Shown here in pieces: positions 1 to 10,028 of a stretch of DNA of 64,000 bases. This DNA comes from Symmachiella dynata (GTDB lineage Bacteria; Planctomycetota; Planctomycetia; Planctomycetales; Planctomycetaceae). The notes beneath the pieces are model-generated. The model was not told the origin of the DNA and searched no databases. It saw nothing but the letters and a program-made list of their open reading frames with translations. Position 1 is the stretch's first letter, and every line of letters begins with the position of its first letter. The stretch is from positions 6,004,001-6,068,000 of the forward strand of contig NZ_CP036276.1 in NCBI RefSeq assembly GCF_007747995.1, written 5' to 3'. Position numbers and translations under genes: made by a program.

Positions 1-68
1 TACCCCCCGGCGGACGTCACGACCAGCGTCGTCAACAGCGCGATCCATCCGCGTCGTGAGTATTTCAT
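1..68 (-). CDS. Start of an exported protein (partial)
   Basis: The first 68 bases, read leftward, open with ATG and encode a typical signal peptide: Met-Lys-Tyr, two arginines, then a hydrophobic stretch (WIALLTTLVVTSAGG) with small residues where cleavage would occur. The gene runs off the left edge, so only about 22 residues are visible and no function can be given. It is divergent from the DUF1501 gene that starts at 330. The call rests on the signal-peptide shape alone. Confidence 0.5.
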   Translation of the reverse strand, partial: MKYSRRGWIALLTTLVVTSAGG

Positions 69-104
69 AGGTTGTTGCGCCTTAATGATTTCGCGATTGT
101 ATGG

Positions 105-180
105 GTAGGTCATGCTGTGCATGACGAATCGGGTAGCGTTGAGCGTTTGTTTTAGCAACGTCATGCACAGCATGACCTAC
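105..180. repeat. Perfect 22-bp inverted repeat, REP-like
   Basis: Positions 105-126 and 159-180 are perfect reverse complements separated by 32 bp. Each arm also contains a small internal palindrome (GTCATG..CATGAC), so both a long cruciform and two short hairpins are possible. It lies in the divergent region between the partial gene ending at 68 and the DUF1501 gene. Confidence 0.8.
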
Positions 181-329
181 GAAAGGGGAAGTATAACGTC
201 AAATGGCGTGCGAACGCGAGTAACCCCAGGCACTCCAAAACCCATAAAGGGTTGCCGATATTTACCACGTTACGGTACGATGCTTCCGTCGTTAATTTGC
301 AAAAACCCAGATTTCACCAGGATTTTTGT

Positions 330-1700
330 ATGGCCCCTGTTCGTTGCCCCGGTCCGGTCAATCGCCGCGAATTCTTGCGTATTGGATCGCTTGCGCTGGG
401 GGGAGCGACATTATCAGAAATTTCCGCCGGGCGCGCGGCGGCGGGAACGTTGAACAGCGACACGTCGGTTATTTTGTGCTATCTGCACGGCGGTCCGTCG
501 CAACTGGAAACCTACGACCTCAAGCCGCATGCGCCGGTGGAAACACGCAGCGTCTTCTCGCCGATTTCCACATCGGTGCCGGGGATGGATATCTGCGAAC
601 ACTTTCCGCTACAGGCGAAGATCGCGGATAAGTTTTCGATCGTCCGCTCGCTGAACCATGACGTCGGGATTCACAGTGACGGGGGCATTATTGTTTGCAC
701 CGGCAAACGTCCGGCGGTCCTCGATCCCACGTCGCAATCCAAAAGCGAACATCCCGACATCGGCAGTATTGTCAGCCGCGTACGGGGCGGGCATCGCTCG
801 GGGATGCCGCAATATGTGGCGACACCCTCATCGTTTTATTTCACGCGGCCGACCTACTTGGGTGTTGCGCAACAACCCTTCGTCGTCGGTAATCCTGCCG
901 CCAAGAGCTATGCCCCGCCCGAATTGAAGATCGCGCCGCAACTCCAAGAACGGGGGCTGGATGACCGCAAGGCACTGCTAGCGCAGTTTGATCGATTTCG
1001 CAGTGACTTGGATCTCAACGAGGCGCTGGCCGGGACGGACGCGTTTCGCCAACACGCCTTCAACATGCTGACCACTCCGCAAGTCGCCGAGGCCTTCGAC
1101 ATCAATCAGGAACCCGACAAGCTTCGCGATCAATACGGCCGCAATATGTGGGGCCAATCGTTTTTGCTGGCGCGGCGTCTGGCCGAAGCGGGGACAGGGG
1201 TCGTGAGCCTGATGATGAACTCGCCAAAGAGCGGCGAGGAATTCACGAACTGGGACGACCATCCCGGCAATGCCGGCCGCCCGGGACATTTTGCGACCTT
1301 CATGCGGACACGCTTGCCCTATCTGGACCAAGCGTTGACGACGATGATCGAAGACATTTGGGACCGGGGTTTGAATCGCCGGATCATGGTTGTGGTGGTC
1401 GGCGAATTTGGCCGCACACCACGGATTCGCAAGGGAGCACCGAATGACTCCGTTGGCCGCGATCATTGGCCCAATGCCTATTCGGCGTTGATCTCAGGCG
1501 GTGATTTGCAAATGGGACGCGTTATCGGAGCCACTGACAGCAAGGCCGCCTATCCGGTCGAGTCGCCGCATTCGCCGCAAGATTTGTTGGCGACCGTTTA
1601 TCGGCATTTGGGCGTTGATTATACGCAGCAGTTCGTCGACTATGGAGGACGCCCGATATCCATTTTGCCGTTCGGCGAACCGATCGCGGGATTACTTTGA
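330..1700 (+). CDS. DUF1501 family protein, Tat-exported (first of tandem pair)
   Basis: A 456-residue member of the DUF1501 family, which is greatly expanded in planctomycetes and structurally related to sulfatases and phosphatases; substrates are not known. The N-terminus carries a Tat-like signal ([15 protein letters not shown]). Family landmarks are [16 protein letters not shown] near the start, the [12 protein letters not shown] block and [16 protein letters not shown] near the end. The ATG at 330 is preceded by AGGA at about 8 bp and gives the signal peptide the right length; an in-frame start at 252 would add 26 unlikely residues. The next gene begins 31 bp after its stop. DUF1501 genes usually follow a DUF1549/DUF1553 cytochrome gene; none is seen here. 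Confidence 0.9.
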   Translation: MAPVRCPGPVNRREFLRIGSLALGGATLSEISAGRAAAGTLNSDTSVILCYLHGGPSQLETYDLKPHAPVETRSVFSPISTSVPGMDICEHFPLQAKIADKFSIVRSLNHDVGIHSDGGIIVCTGKRPAVLDPTSQSKSEHPDIGSIVSRVRGGHRSGMPQYVATPSSFYFTRPTYLGVAQQPFVVGNPAAKSYAPPELKIAPQLQERGLDDRKALLAQFDRFRSDLDLNEALAGTDAFRQHAFNMLTTPQVAEAFDINQEPDKLRDQYGRNMWGQSFLLARRLAEAGTGVVSLMMNSPKSGEEFTNWDDHPGNAGRPGHFATFMRTRLPYLDQALTTMIEDIWDRGLNRRIMVVVVGEFGRTPRIRKGAPNDSVGRDHWPNAYSALISGGDLQMGRVIGATDSKAAYPVESPHSPQDLLATVYRHLGVDYTQQFVDYGGRPISILPFGEPIAGLL

Positions 1701-1731
1701 GTTTGCGGCGACACGTTTCAGGAGTGATCTC

Positions 1732-3171
1732 ATGCTGACTCCGGCCCATTGGAAATCGATGTTAACACGGCGGCATTTTTTTGGCCGTTCCGCCAGCGGC
1801 ATCGGCGTGGCGGCTTTAGCGTCGCTGCTGAATGAATCCCCCACTGCTCAAGCGGCCGAGGGAGGGGGATTGCCGGGGTTTCCTAATTTCGCCCCGCGCG
1901 CGAAACGGGTGATCTATTTGTTCCAATCGGGTGGTCCCTCGCAGATGGACCTGTTCGATCACAAGCCAAACTTGGGCGAACTCCGCGGCACCGATTTGCC
2001 CGATTCGATTCGCCAAGGGCAGCGACTCACCGGAATGACCTCGCGGCAAGCCCATTTTCCCGTCGCGCCGAGCAAATTTCGTTTTGACAAACATGGAGAA
2101 AGCGGGCAGGAAATCAGCGAGCTATTGCCGCACACAGCGAAGATCGCGGACGATATTTGCATCATCCGTTCGTTGAACACCAAAGCGGTCAATCACGACC
2201 CGGCGATTACGTTTTTTCAAACAGGAGCCGAACTCGCCGGGCGGCCCAGTATGGGATCGTGGTTGGCTTATGGTTTGGGCAGCGACAATCGTGACTTGCC
2301 GGCGTTTGTGACGATGGTGTCCGGCGATGGCGGACAACCGCTTTACGACCGGTTGTGGGGCAGCGGTTTTTTGCCCACGCAATACCAGGGCGTCAAATTC
2401 CGCTCCGTCGGCGATCCGGTGCTGTTCCTCTCCAATCCACAGGGAATCGACGATCCCACGCGACGCCGCGTGCTGGACGACTTGGCGGAAATGAATCGGC
2501 TGAAGCTGAACGAATTCGGCGATCCCGAAATCGCGACCCGCATCGCCCAATATGAACTCGCCTATCGCATGCAGACCTCGGTGCCGGAATTGACCGATGT
2601 CTCCAGCGAACCGCAACATATTTTTGACCAGTACGGTGCCGATTCCAAGAAGCCGGGAACGTTCGCCGCGAACTGTTTATTAGCGCGGCGGTTGGCTGAG
2701 CGCGGGGTGCGGTTTATTCAGTTGTTCCATCGCGGTTGGGATCAACACCTCAACTTGCCCAGGGACATTGGCAAGCAATGTGCTGCCACCGATCAAGCGT
2801 CAGCGGCGCTGGTTCAAGATTTGAAACAACGCGGGTTGCTGGAAGACACGCTCGTGGTCTGGGGCGGGGAATTCGGACGCACGGTTTATTGCCAAGGCAA
2901 GCTGACGGCCGACGATTACGGTCGCGACCATCATCCCCGTTGCTTCTCGATGTGGCTGGCCGGCGGCGGAATTAAAGGCGGACTGACGTTCGGCGAGACG
3001 GACGACTACAGCTACAACATCACCGCTGATCCGGTGCATATCTATGATTTGCATGCCACGATGTTGCATTGTCTGGGAATAGACCACGAGAAATTGACAT
3101 ACAAATTCCAAGGCCGCTATTTCCGGCTGACGGATGTGCATGGGAAGATCGTGCGCGAGCTGTTAGCGTGA
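1732..3171 (+). CDS. DUF1501 family protein, Tat-exported (second of tandem pair)
   Basis: A 479-residue DUF1501 protein, a diverged paralogue of the gene just upstream and probably in one operon with it. The Tat-like signal is [20 protein letters not shown]. Family blocks follow in the same order: [44 protein letters not shown] and [17 protein letters not shown] at the C-terminus. ATG 1732 has AGGAG about 7 bp upstream, which decides against longer in-frame starts. Function in the cell envelope is inferred from the export signal only. Confidence 0.9.
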   Translation: MLTPAHWKSMLTRRHFFGRSASGIGVAALASLLNESPTAQAAEGGGLPGFPNFAPRAKRVIYLFQSGGPSQMDLFDHKPNLGELRGTDLPDSIRQGQRLTGMTSRQAHFPVAPSKFRFDKHGESGQEISELLPHTAKIADDICIIRSLNTKAVNHDPAITFFQTGAELAGRPSMGSWLAYGLGSDNRDLPAFVTMVSGDGGQPLYDRLWGSGFLPTQYQGVKFRSVGDPVLFLSNPQGIDDPTRRRVLDDLAEMNRLKLNEFGDPEIATRIAQYELAYRMQTSVPELTDVSSEPQHIFDQYGADSKKPGTFAANCLLARRLAERGVRFIQLFHRGWDQHLNLPRDIGKQCAATDQASAALVQDLKQRGLLEDTLVVWGGEFGRTVYCQGKLTADDYGRDHHPRCFSMWLAGGGIKGGLTFGETDDYSYNITADPVHIYDLHATMLHCLGIDHEKLTYKFQGRYFRLTDVHGKIVRELLA

Positions 3172-3217
3172 TTTTCTGTTGAGTGTTACCTGCCTGATGA
3201 GGGACGCAACTTGTTGT

Positions 3218-3248
3218 GCGCGGCTCAGCGGGAGCTTCGCCCTCCCGG
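3218..3248. repeat. Single copy of dispersed GC-rich repeat
   Basis: The 31 bases match, with about two mismatches, the inner arm of the nested palindrome at 46079-46110 and, inverted, 45995-46023. Here it is a single copy, 46 bp after the DUF1501 stop codon and before the pectate lyase gene. Confidence 0.7.
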
Positions 3249-3316
3249 GGGGCGGGATTGGGATCAATTGAAATCATTTGAGACACGCTATTGTGTTGTT
3301 TGAGGAGTGAGATTCT

Positions 3317-4822
3317 GTGCGGCGCACTACGATGATAATTGCTTTGATCGCTGTGATGATTCCGTCCACAGCTACTGCGGACGACCTGAGCGTTGATGAG
3401 GCGCAACACGCCCTGCGGCGCGGGGTGGAATACTTTCGCGATCACGTGTCGATCGAAGGAGGATACCTGTGGCGGTATGCGGCGGATTTTAGCGAGCGCG
3501 AAGGGGAAGTCCCCGCATCTGCAACAACCGCTTGGGTGCAACCACCGGGAACCCCGTCGGTCGGAGCAGCCTATCTGGATGTCTATGAACTGACCGGCGA
3601 GGAATATTACCTCGAAGCGGCCCGGGAAACGGCGCTCGCATTGGTGCGGGGACAACTGCAATCCGGCGGCTGGGATTACCGAATCGAATTCACCCCAGAG
3701 GATCGCAAAAAGCACGCCTACCGGGCGGATGCGAACCAAAGCGACGACCAAGACAAATCCACCCCGGATGATACGCGTGATAAGAAAAAGAAAAAACGTC
3801 CGCCGCGGAACACAACGACTCTGGATGACAACACAACACAAGCCGCGCTGCGGTTTCTGATGCGGATTGATCGTGCGCTCGGTTTTCAGGATCAACCCAT
3901 TCATGAATCCGCGTTATTCGCACTGCAATCGCTGTTGGATGCGCAATACCCTATTGGCGCATGGCCGCAACGGTTTTCGGCGGCGCCTGACCCGGATAAA
4001 TTTCCCGTCAAATCGGCAAGTTTTCCTGACCAGTGGTCACGGACCTACCCGGCGATCGATTATCGCAGCTACTACACATTCAACGACAACACGATCGCGG
4101 ACATGGTTGATCTCATGTTTCGGGCGGCGGAAATCTACGATGACCCCCAATATACGGCCTCTGCGGAGAGAGCGGGTGATTTTATTTTGTTGGCGCAACT
4201 GCCCGAACCACAGCCGGGTTGGGCACAACAATACGACGCCGAGATGCATCCCGCTTGGGCACGCAAATTCGAACCACCCGCGCTCACCGGCGCCGAGTCG
4301 CAAGGCGTGATGCGGACGCTGTTGCGGCTGTATGACCGGACCGGCAAGGCGAAGTTTCTGCAGCCGATCCCACGCGCCTTGGCTTATTACCAATCCGGCG
4401 TTTTGCCCGATGGACGATTGGCGCGGTTCTATGAAATGGGGACCAACACGCCGTTGTACTTCACCAAGGATTATCAGTTGACCTACAGCGACGACGATAT
4501 GCCCACGCATTATGGATTCAAAACCCGCAATAACCTGGACGCGATCGCCAAAGAATACGACAAACGAAAAAACAGCGATCATCCAGGCTCTGCGAAACCG
4601 CTCACCGAACTTAACAAAGCACCGCGCTTGTCAGCGAAATTAAAACAACGAGCTGCCGCTGTTGTTGACGCCCAACAGGAAAACGGCGCGTGGATAGAAC
4701 CGGCTCGTCAGCGGAATCGCAGCCACATCCCGGCCAATGCCCCTTGCATTAACTGCCAGACATTCTCCGACAACATCGTGACGCTGGCGCGCTACATTGC
4801 CGCATCGAAAAACTCACGCTAA
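3317..4822 (+). CDS. Secreted pectate lyase-like protein (PL10 type)
   Basis: A 501-residue exported protein resembling pectic acid lyases of polysaccharide lyase family 10. The N-terminus is a signal peptide (MIIALIAVMIPSTATA). Family-like blocks are TAWVQPPGTPSVGAAYL early, LDDNTTQAALRFL in the middle, then YPIGAWPQRF followed by YYTFNDNTIADMVDLMFRA, which corresponds to the PL10 GWPQ..TFND region. An acidic, lysine-rich linker interrupts the N-terminal part at about residues 135-165. The start is GTG at 3317 with GAGGAG 9 bp upstream. It ends tail-to-tail with the next gene, overlapping by four bases. Substrate is inferred; a related uronate polymer is possible. Confidence 0.75.
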   Translation: MRRTTMIIALIAVMIPSTATADDLSVDEAQHALRRGVEYFRDHVSIEGGYLWRYAADFSEREGEVPASATTAWVQPPGTPSVGAAYLDVYELTGEEYYLEAARETALALVRGQLQSGGWDYRIEFTPEDRKKHAYRADANQSDDQDKSTPDDTRDKKKKKRPPRNTTTLDDNTTQAALRFLMRIDRALGFQDQPIHESALFALQSLLDAQYPIGAWPQRFSAAPDPDKFPVKSASFPDQWSRTYPAIDYRSYYTFNDNTIADMVDLMFRAAEIYDDPQYTASAERAGDFILLAQLPEPQPGWAQQYDAEMHPAWARKFEPPALTGAESQGVMRTLLRLYDRTGKAKFLQPIPRALAYYQSGVLPDGRLARFYEMGTNTPLYFTKDYQLTYSDDDMPTHYGFKTRNNLDAIAKEYDKRKNSDHPGSAKPLTELNKAPRLSAKLKQRAAAVVDAQQENGAWIEPARQRNRSHIPANAPCINCQTFSDNIVTLARYIAASKNSR

Positions 4823-5313
4823 CTGGTCGTGATCGGGTCGGCGGCAAAGCGTTGGCGGATTGTCTGCTGTCGGTACGAGAAAATTCGTTCCAGGTCACGT
4901 TTCACCAACAGGCGATGAATCAATGCTCCGCCGGGGACGGAATAGTGGACGGTGTCGCCTACAATCGTTCCGCCATTGTCTGTGCGGAACGTATGCTCGT
5001 GTTCCCAGTGCCTGTAAGGGCCTTTGCGCTGAAAATCTATGAACCGGAAAGGGGGTTCCCAGACGGTGATTTCGCTCCGCCAACGCATCGGAATGCCGTG
5101 CATACGGAGCTTGTAATCGATCAGCGTGCCGGCGGTAATTCCGATGGGAGTAGGGGTTACGACATGGAAATTCAGCCAAGGGGGCGTAATCGACTCCAGG
5201 GCACAGGCATCGGAAAAAAAGTCGAACACCTCCTCCAGCGGAGCAGGCAGTCGTTGTTCGCAATGAAGTATAAAACCACCGCGTTGCAGGTCAGGGATGA
5301 TGGTGATCGGCAT
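4819..5313 (-). CDS. SRPBCC family protein
   Basis: A 164-residue protein of the START/SRPBCC fold, which binds hydrophobic ligands in a deep cavity. Typical features are the opening ILHCEQRLPAPLEEVFDFFS, the GTLIDYKLRMHGIPMRW strand region and a WEHEHTFRTDNGGT block, as in the SRPBCC subgroup often annotated as cell division inhibitor-like. There is no signal peptide, so it is cytoplasmic. It stands alone on this strand. The ligand cannot be read from the sequence. Confidence 0.8.
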   Translation of the reverse strand: MPITIIPDLQRGGFILHCEQRLPAPLEEVFDFFSDACALESITPPWLNFHVVTPTPIGITAGTLIDYKLRMHGIPMRWRSEITVWEPPFRFIDFQRKGPYRHWEHEHTFRTDNGGTIVGDTVHYSVPGGALIHRLLVKRDLERIFSYRQQTIRQRFAADPITTS

Positions 5314-5582
5314 AATCTAAGGATCTATCTCATATGAATGGATAGCGGCAATTTCGTACAATTCTAGTCACTCGCGGGATGAAGCCAACTTTTTTTCCGC
5401 AAGTTTCACCGAGGAATGAAAGGGCGCGGTCTGTGGCACCGCTTTTTTTTATAACCATAGGAAAACTGCCTTGCGGCAGCTTGGGAATGTCGTGACGATA
5501 GGGAGTCAATCCTTGTTTTCTTATCGCATTCATCAATTTTCAAAAAGAAACGGCGGACGCCCTGATTTTGAAAGGTCTTGCC

Positions 5583-6317
5583 ATGAACCGTTTAATCTTG
5601 GGTTTGATAGTGGCCACCGGGTTGTCCTGCATGGTGGCCTGCCTGGGGACCAAAGAGGAAGTCGAGAAACCTGCCGAGGCGGTCCCCGTCCCTCCCAAGG
5701 TCGACCCCAGGCATCAACCGCAAACCGAGCGAGTTGAAAAGGCTGCCGTCGAGATCAAATCGATGGAACGCGTTGGAACCGAAGAACACGCGTCGATTGC
5801 AGCGGAGTTTTTCGTCAAGCGGTTTGTGCAGCAGAAATATCGCGCCAACGGCGACTATCGCGACCCACTGATGAAGTATTTTACTAAGACCGAAGAATGG
5901 TCCGCATTCGGCATCCTGCAAGGCAAGGACCCCAACCTGCCCCGTTATACGGTGGAATGTTTTGTGCACCTGAATGACCAGGACGAATGGGAATGCCGGT
6001 TAATGCGGATCGACAAACAACAGGTTTATGGCATGGATGTCCCCGACCCGGATGTGACGTTGCCAAACATCCAGGTGGGCGCTAACGGGAAAGCCAGACC
6101 GGTAGAAGAAAAAGCATCCGCCGCTGCCGATGGCGAGACTGAAACGTCGCAGCGAACGGCTGACACTGAAGCCGCCGGCGATCTACGAATGGCCAAATCC
6201 TTGATGAAGCGAACCCCAGAGAAAGCAAAGCAACGATTGCAGGCAATCATTGCTGAATTCCCTGAGACCCCGGCAGCCGCAGAAGCCCGTGAATTGATCC
6301 AAACGATCAAGGAATGA
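5583..6317 (+). CDS. Putative lipoprotein with TPR-like C-terminus
   Basis: A 244-residue protein with a short hydrophobic leader ending in MVAC, a plausible lipobox with Cys20 as lipid attachment site. The charged middle part matches no family I recognise. The last 45 residues (SLMKRTPEKAKQRLQAI, then EFPETPAAAEARELI) look like one tetratricopeptide-type helix pair, often seen in envelope proteins that bind partners. ATG 5583 has AAAGG at 7 bp; an in-frame TTG at 5568 is less likely. Confidence 0.65.
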   Translation: MNRLILGLIVATGLSCMVACLGTKEEVEKPAEAVPVPPKVDPRHQPQTERVEKAAVEIKSMERVGTEEHASIAAEFFVKRFVQQKYRANGDYRDPLMKYFTKTEEWSAFGILQGKDPNLPRYTVECFVHLNDQDEWECRLMRIDKQQVYGMDVPDPDVTLPNIQVGANGKARPVEEKASAAADGETETSQRTADTEAAGDLRMAKSLMKRTPEKAKQRLQAIIAEFPETPAAAEARELIQTIKE

Positions 6318-6449
6318 GCAGAGCGAATGCGAGACTGATAATACTGCTTGACAGCACGAATTGGCGGCGCAACGTATCGCTACGACGCGAACGCACAACA
6401 GATACATAATTTTCATAGATCATCATCAACGCGTGAGGAGTGCAGCGAA

Positions 6450-7397
6450 ATGAATGTTATCCGAGGAATTCTGGCAATTGGCTGCGTGTTTGCATGCAGC
6501 ATCACCGCGGCGGTTGCGGAAGACGAGAACAACGGCAAGCGGTATTTGATTATTCATTCCGACGATGCGGGGATGTCGCATTCGGTCAATCGTGGGACGA
6601 TTGAAGCAATGGAGAATGGGATTGTCTCCTCGGCGAGCATCATGGTCCCCTGTCCCTGGTTGCCGGAGTTCGCTGCCTATGCCCGCGAAAACCCGGACAA
6701 GGATTACGGCATTCATCTGACGGTCAATTCGGAGTTTAAAAACTACCGTTGGCGGCCCGTTGCTGAGCGGAACAAGGTTCCCAGCCTGTTGGATGAAGAT
6801 GGGTACATGCACCGCGGCGCCGCAGCAGTCGTCGCCAATGCGCGGGCGGATGAGGTTGAAATCGAACTGCGTGCGCAAATCGAACGTGCCAAGGAAATGG
6901 GGATTCCACTGTCACACCTCGACACCCATATGGGCACGCTGCTGATGCGAGCCGACCTGTTCGAGATCTATGTGCGATTGGGCGTCGACTACAATTTGCC
7001 AGTCTTGTTCATGGCGAATATTCCTCCCGAACGTTTGAAACAATACCCGGGACTCAAAGACAACTTCGACGCCAAAAAACAATTGCTGCTATCCAACGGC
7101 CTGCCGGTCTTGGATTTTGTGACCATGTATTATCAAGGCGGCCCGCACGAAGTTCGTAAAGCCCATTACATGAATGTGATTCGCAATCTGAAACCGGGAC
7201 TCAGCGAAATCATCATTCACTGCGGCTACGACGGACCGGAGCTTGAGGCGATTACCGGCAGCTACAAATTGCGGGATGACGACCGCCGGATCTTCCAGGA
7301 CCCGGAAGTCATCGCAGAGGTCAAAAAACTCGGCATCGAAGTCATCACCTGGAAACAGGCGCACGAGATGGTCGAGAAACCACAGGCTGCCAAGTAA
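6450..7397 (+). CDS. YdjC/ChbG-like secreted carbohydrate deacetylase
   Basis: A 315-residue protein of the YdjC family, metal-dependent deacetylases of N-acetylated sugars. A signal peptide (IRGILAIGCVFACSITAAVA) precedes the fold. The metal-binding elements are visible: LIIHSDDAGM at the start, GIHLTVNSE, and the SHLDTHMGTL histidine block; EIIIHCGYDG near the end completes the site. ATG 6450 has GAGGAG 9 bp upstream. The family is usually cytoplasmic in enteric bacteria (chitooligosaccharide deacetylase); export, common in planctomycetes, suggests action on glycans outside the cytoplasm. Exact substrate unknown. Confidence 0.85.
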   Translation: MNVIRGILAIGCVFACSITAAVAEDENNGKRYLIIHSDDAGMSHSVNRGTIEAMENGIVSSASIMVPCPWLPEFAAYARENPDKDYGIHLTVNSEFKNYRWRPVAERNKVPSLLDEDGYMHRGAAAVVANARADEVEIELRAQIERAKEMGIPLSHLDTHMGTLLMRADLFEIYVRLGVDYNLPVLFMANIPPERLKQYPGLKDNFDAKKQLLLSNGLPVLDFVTMYYQGGPHEVRKAHYMNVIRNLKPGLSEIIIHCGYDGPELEAITGSYKLRDDDRRIFQDPEVIAEVKKLGIEVITWKQAHEMVEKPQAAK

Positions 7398-7412
7398 CAG
7401 CGGTTGGTGCCG

Positions 7413-8627
7413 TTAAAAAACGGTGAGCAGCAGAAATTGGGCGGAACGGATCAACCAGGGACGTTCACCGGAACGGAGTTCTCCCCGCTCGATGATGCTG
7501 CCGAATTTGGTGTGGATGTTTGAGACGAAGAATTTTTGCACACTGCCCATTTGCAACGTGCCCTCCTCCTCAGCTGCGAGGATTTTTGAGGTGATTTCGT
7601 AGAGTGTTTTCACCTCTTCGATGTCGGGTGTCGTTTGCGACGTCCAATGCGGCGGTTCGTCCCCATTCGCCACGCTTTGGGAAATTCGGAACACCAAACT
7701 GGATATACGGGCCAGTTGCTTATAATCGATGCGGTCGGCCGTGTCGCGAGGCGTGTGATAGTCGGGATGTTCCCCGGTGGAGAAAAACAAAAACGGAATC
7801 TGCCGATCGTGAAACGGCCCGTAGTCGCTGCGCGTACCAATCAAATCGACCCCCAACCGATGCACCTTCAATCCGTCGGGCTGTCCCACCTGTTGCATGT
7901 GATCGCGCAAATTCGGCGCGAGTTCGCTACCGATGACGAACACCGATCGTAAGGGAAGATCCCCCAACGAACGTCCCAGCAAATCGGCCGTGATGAACAG
8001 CTTGACCCGTTCCAGCGGCCAGGGAGGATGTGAGGCAAACCAACGCGATCCCCACAGCATGTTCTCTTCGAGATCGAAATTGAGAAACACGATGCTGCGT
8101 CGCGGCGGCTGGGCAGCAGATGTGAACTGTCGCGCCGCTTCTAACACCATCGCCACGCTCGAGGCATTGTCATCCGCCCCGGGATAGACTTTGCCCCGCC
8201 GTACTCCGAGGTGATCATAATGCGCACTAATGATCACAAACTCGTCACGTAACTGCGGATCGCTTCCTGGCAACCATGCGCCGACGTTGTATCCGCGAAT
8301 CGAAGGACGGCCGTCAGTGGTCGTCGATCCGGGAATCGGCTGCAGGTAACTTCCACCGGAAAAGAGTGGTTTCAGCCCGCAGTCGGTATATTGTTTAATG
8401 AGATAGTCACGGGCCAACCGTTTACTCTGCTCATTGCCGCGCCCCTCCAGGCGCGGGTCGGCCAGAAACCGTACGTGAGGCTCGACCTGAGCCGCTGTAA
8501 TGGGGCCGTTAAAGCTGGTGGACTGACGAGAGTTTGCCGGTTTTTCGGCCGCTGAAAGCGGTGGCAGCGACACACAAAACAGCAGTAAAACAAGCAAATA
8601 TCCGGATAATTTACGGCTCGAAATCAT
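7413..8627 (-). CDS. Exported M28 family zinc peptidase
   Basis: A 404-residue zinc aminopeptidase-like protein. A signal peptide occupies residues 1-27. Zinc-site elements appear in order: SAHYDHLG (about residue 136), GADDNASSVAMVLEAAR (150-166), NFDLEENMLWGSRWF with the catalytic Glu pair (187-188), DLLG, and the late HPDYHTPRDTADRID histidine block. A PA-like insertion is absent. The start is ATG 8627 because GGGAG lies 8 bp upstream, whereas the in-frame TTG two codons earlier would have only 2 bp spacing. It ends 15 bp from the converging YdjC gene, around a small CCGTT..AACGG hairpin at 7410-7423. Confidence 0.88.
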   Translation of the reverse strand: MISSRKLSGYLLVLLLFCVSLPPLSAAEKPANSRQSTSFNGPITAAQVEPHVRFLADPRLEGRGNEQSKRLARDYLIKQYTDCGLKPLFSGGSYLQPIPGSTTTDGRPSIRGYNVGAWLPGSDPQLRDEFVIISAHYDHLGVRRGKVYPGADDNASSVAMVLEAARQFTSAAQPPRRSIVFLNFDLEENMLWGSRWFASHPPWPLERVKLFITADLLGRSLGDLPLRSVFVIGSELAPNLRDHMQQVGQPDGLKVHRLGVDLIGTRSDYGPFHDRQIPFLFFSTGEHPDYHTPRDTADRIDYKQLARISSLVFRISQSVANGDEPPHWTSQTTPDIEEVKTLYEITSKILAAEEEGTLQMGSVQKFFVSNIHTKFGSIIERGELRSGERPWLIRSAQFLLLTVF

Positions 8628-9081
8628 GCACAATACTCCCGGAATTTCCGTCGAAACGGCGGTTGGCGAGGAGTCGTTAAGTTAGTGGGCTGTTTGAATT
8701 TGGGCAATACCGAATCACCGGACATCATGGCCGCGCGACTCGAGATCAAGAGGGCTTACGGATCGGCTTCGTAAACCGATGGTACCGAACTTCCCGTTTA
8801 TTCCTGTTGCAAGGGACGGTAGGGCGCCGATGAATAGTGTGGTCGCGCCGCTCATGCTCGGCTAGGTTCCGTTGATTCGGGCCACAAAAGATTACAGACG
8901 AAAGACCAATCGTTCGGGGGATGAAACGGAGCATCATCCCGCCCTACGAGACGGAGGACCAGCCGGTTCGGGTAAGACCTTGAATTTGGCAGGGACGCGG
9001 TTTGAGTCGTGCCGGACCCGTATTCCGTCAACGCACGATAAAAACATCATCAGCCGTTTTGGGTACTAAGGAGAGATCCCC
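8628..9081. other. Intergenic region between divergent genes
   Basis: About 450 bp without a convincing gene between the M28 peptidase and the small exported protein. Apart from a short GGGATGA..TCATCCC hairpin near 8920-8940 I see no structure; promoters for both neighbours must lie here but none stands out. Confidence 0.5.
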
Positions 9082-9396
9082 ATGCGTCGGACCCTATTGG
9101 CAGGATTAATTTTCCTGTCGACCATTATTGGCATTCCCACGATGGATTGCTCAAACAGCACGGCCCAAGTCCACGCCGCCGGCGTTGGGCAACCCAATGA
9201 TTGGGGCCGTTTTTACCACTACCCGTATGTGTATTACCCCCGCAACTACAGCGCACACATGCGATCCTATGACAGCTTGTATCACCGTTATCCGCCGGAA
9301 ATGCGGATCCCGGTCTACAATCCCGCCTGGCACAACTTCTACCCGACCGAACGCCCCTACCACTCGGGGAATCACTTCAAATTGGATGTGTTTTAG
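9082..9396 (+). CDS. Small exported Tyr/Pro/His-rich protein of planctomycete type
   Basis: A 104-residue protein with a clear signal peptide (RRTLLAGLIFLSTIIGIPT) and a mature part dominated by Tyr, Pro, His and Asn: GQPNDWGRFYHYPYVYYPR, then YHRYPPEMRIPVYNPAWHN. I recognise this pattern as a conserved short family in planctomycetes, but its function is not known. The ATG has AAGGAGAG about 9 bp upstream, a strong ribosome site. No cysteine appears in the presumed mature domain apart from one near the cleavage region. Confidence 0.7.
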   Translation: MRRTLLAGLIFLSTIIGIPTMDCSNSTAQVHAAGVGQPNDWGRFYHYPYVYYPRNYSAHMRSYDSLYHRYPPEMRIPVYNPAWHNFYPTERPYHSGNHFKLDVF

Positions 9397-10028
9397 TCAT
9401 CGTTCACGGATAGAATTCGCCAAAAAATTCGCCGCCGCCATCAATTGATTGAGACAGGATGTCTCGCGAAGGCGGAACACACGGCATTGATGCCGTCGAC
9501 GGGCAGGAAGCCTCTCGACGGCATTTGGCGTTGGTACCCTGCCAAGTTGCCAAAAATCCGCACGCCGCCGCTGGATTCTGCCCCCCAGGTTGCAATGGGG
9601 ATGCATCATGCAATCTGCCCGTCATTTCGGTACCAACGCTGTGTCAACACCGCGCAGTTTAGACTTGAACACGGCTCAACTGACGGTAGAATTGAGATAA
9701 GCCCCTTCGAACGATTGGGTTTGCCCTTGCCGGTACACGTCATTGGCTGAGCGATGGCTTCCCAAGCCAAACGAAGCGCGAGGGCAAAGCTGCCGAGCCG
9801 TTTTTAATTTCTGCACGCAGGTTCACAACCAAGTCGTGAACCGACCATTTCTGAGATTTCTCTCATCATTTGCCAGAAACGTCCTGACAGTCGCAGGTTT
9901 TGATCGGTCCTGAGCAGTTGGTTACAGACAATCAGCAGTGTGGAAACTGCTGGTAGGAATTGATTCGGTACAAACGTCGCTCAGTTTCAAGTGAACTTAA
10001 ACCAAATTGCGATGTGGAGAACCGATCG
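9397..10028. other. Intergenic region with a tRNA-like hairpin
   Basis: About 630 bp without a credible gene, upstream of the cytochrome. It contains a GAGACAGGATGTCTC hairpin near 9451-9465. At 9745-9784 there is a segment resembling the D-stem side and anticodon arm of tRNA-Gly (TGGC stem, TTCCCAA loop, GCCA stem), followed by a T run at 9801-9805. No promoter is obvious. Confidence 0.4.

Noticed and set aside
112-453. Rightward open frame across the first palindrome and into the DUF1501 gene
   Set aside because: It starts within the inverted repeat and overlaps the DUF1501 gene in another frame; its composition is not protein-like.
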